Part shown: positions 63,215-64,000 of the stretch, piece after piece | Numbering within the stretch: position 1 is the stretch's first letter | How the letters are laid out: every line of letters begins with the position of its first letter | Source of the DNA: an uncultured Clostridia bacterium | GTDB lineage: Bacteria > Bacillota > Clostridia > Christensenellales > Borkfalkiaceae | Reading direction: 5' to 3' | DNA length: 64,000 nucleotides | NCBI GenBank assembly: GCA_934271255.1 | Contig: CAKQQS010000008.1 | Coordinates: forward strand, 23,462-87,461 | Program-made: the position numbers and the translations under genes | The notes under the pieces: generated by a model | Told to the model about the DNA's origin: nothing | The model's database searches: none | Seen by the model: only the letters and a program-made list of their open reading frames with translations

Positions 63215-64000
63215 TTATTTTCTCTTTTTCTTTAAAACTACCGCAACCGCGCCGAGAACGACGAACATCGCCCCGCCGACGCTTAAATTACAGTTACTCG
63301 TTCCGCCCGTTTTCTTGTATACCGCGTTGACTACTTTGTCGCCGCCGTCAAGTACGTAATTCTCCCACGTTCCCGTATAATTTGCTTTTTCGGGTACTTG
63401 GGGTACCGTAATTTGAGTATTCTCTATCGTGTACGTTTGAGTGCCTACTACTTCGCCGTCCGCCTTGAACGTTACGGTGTAAGTTTTAGCCGTGTATACC
63501 GCGTTTACTACTTGGGTCTGGTTGTTTTCGAGAACGAACTCTTCCCATACTCCCGTGTAGTTCGCCTTTTCGGGTACTTGGGGTACCGTAATTTCGGTAT
63601 TTTCTATCGTGTACGTTTGAGTACCGACTACTTCGCCGTCCGCCTTGAACGTTACGGTATAAGTTTCAGCCGTGTAAACCGCGTTGACTACTTTGTCGCC
63701 GCCGTCAAGTACGTAACTTTCCCACGTTCCCGTGTAATGCGACTTTTCGGGTACTTGGGGTACCGTAATTTCGGTGTTTTCTATCGTGTACGTTTGAGCA
63801 CCGACCACTTCGCCGTCCGCCTTGAACGTTACGGTATAAGTTTTAGCCGTGTATACCGCGTTTACTACTTGGGTTTGGTTGTTTTCGAGAACGAACTCTT
63901 CCCATACTCCCGTATAGTTCGCCTTTTCGGGTACTTGGGGTACCGTAATTTCGGTATTTTCTATCGTGTACGTTTGAGTACCGACTACTTCGCCGTCCGC
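63215..64000 (-). CDS. Repeat-rich surface protein with C-terminal membrane tail, 5' part missing
   Basis: The frame is open from the right edge to the stop at 63215 (261 residues visible). About four copies of a 59-60-residue module are seen (YTVTFKADGEVVGTQTYT, ENTEITVPQVPEKANYTG, NAVYTAKT), resembling InlB/SHIRT-like stalk repeats. The C-terminus is a short TGGTSNCNLS linker, a transmembrane helix (GGAMFVVLGAVAVVL) and KKKRK, with no LPXTG. This is the C-terminal part of an adhesin-like protein; the N-terminal ligand-binding part lies outside the window. Confidence 0.82.
   Translation of the reverse strand, partial: ADGEVVGTQTYTIENTEITVPQVPEKANYTGVWEEFVLENNQTQVVNAVYTAKTYTVTFKADGEVVGAQTYTIENTEITVPQVPEKSHYTGTWESYVLDGGDKVVNAVYTAETYTVTFKADGEVVGTQTYTIENTEITVPQVPEKANYTGVWEEFVLENNQTQVVNAVYTAKTYTVTFKADGEVVGTQTYTIENTQITVPQVPEKANYTGTWENYVLDGGDKVVNAVYKKTGGTSNCNLSVGGAMFVVLGAVAVVLKKKRK
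63322..64000 (-). repeat. Tandem 177/180-bp coding repeats alternating in two forms
   Basis: Units repeat every 177 or 180 bp. Form A carries LDGGDKVV and form B LENNQTQVV; they alternate A-B-A-B from the C-terminus, making a super-repeat of about 357 bp with very high DNA identity. The array continues past the window. Confidence 0.85.

Noticed and set aside
63322..64000. Regular direct repeats resembling a CRISPR array
   Set aside because: Repeats are 177-180 bp, in frame, without short unique spacers; they encode protein modules.

Overview
The window looks like a chromosomal segment of an uncultured, low-to-moderate GC Bacillota (Clostridia-like) bacterium. Support: the PLP-protein/tmk/holB/ricT gene order, greA-lysS, a divergent rplI, a DUF1540 protein, an SLH-domain surface protein, strong AGGAGG-type ribosome binding sites and many consensus sigma-A promoters (TTGACA, 17 nt, TATAAT). 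The genus cannot be fixed from sequence alone; the surface-protein style suggests a gut anaerobe, which is inference.

Region 1 (1-6250, minus) encodes surface and lipoproteins built from repeats: a YDG-repeat protein cut by the left edge, a 1296-residue lipoprotein with eight InlB-like GWY/GWF repeats, and a small InlB-repeat lipoprotein. Region 2 (6364-10045, plus) has a sugar-binding lipoprotein followed by a membrane-anchored LuxR-type regulator, then an MmcQ/YjbR gene broken by one in-frame TAA.

Region 3 (10100-26950) is a carbohydrate island. It holds a three-gene minus operon (metallo-beta-lactamase-fold hydrolase, galactonate-dehydratase-like enolase-superfamily enzyme, SDR dehydrogenase) with a divergent AraC regulator; an oligosaccharide ABC importer operon (two permeases and a binding protein, no ATPase) with a GH42-like glycosidase and a deacetylase; a deacetylase lipoprotein; a GH1 beta-glucosidase; and a cellobiose phosphorylase (GH94) translationally coupled to a GH36 alpha-galactosidase. 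Together they suggest import and intracellular breakdown of plant beta- and alpha-galactosides and cello-oligosaccharides, with possible oxidative aldose catabolism.

Region 4 (26970-34270, minus) holds two giant surface proteins: a clan-A glycosidase-like protein with C-terminal SLH-like repeats plus a membrane tail, and an Ig-like domain protein with a membrane tail.

Region 5 (34770-63126) is mostly housekeeping: tRNA-Ser(CGA), rpsU, glpK, rsmI, a tRNA methyltransferase, ferredoxin, ricT, holB, tmk, lysS, greA, rplI, a flippase-like membrane protein, a mutarotase, rpoC, rpoB, an RqcP-like S4 protein, ispDF, radA and an M42 peptidase. The right edge cuts another repeat-rich surface protein.
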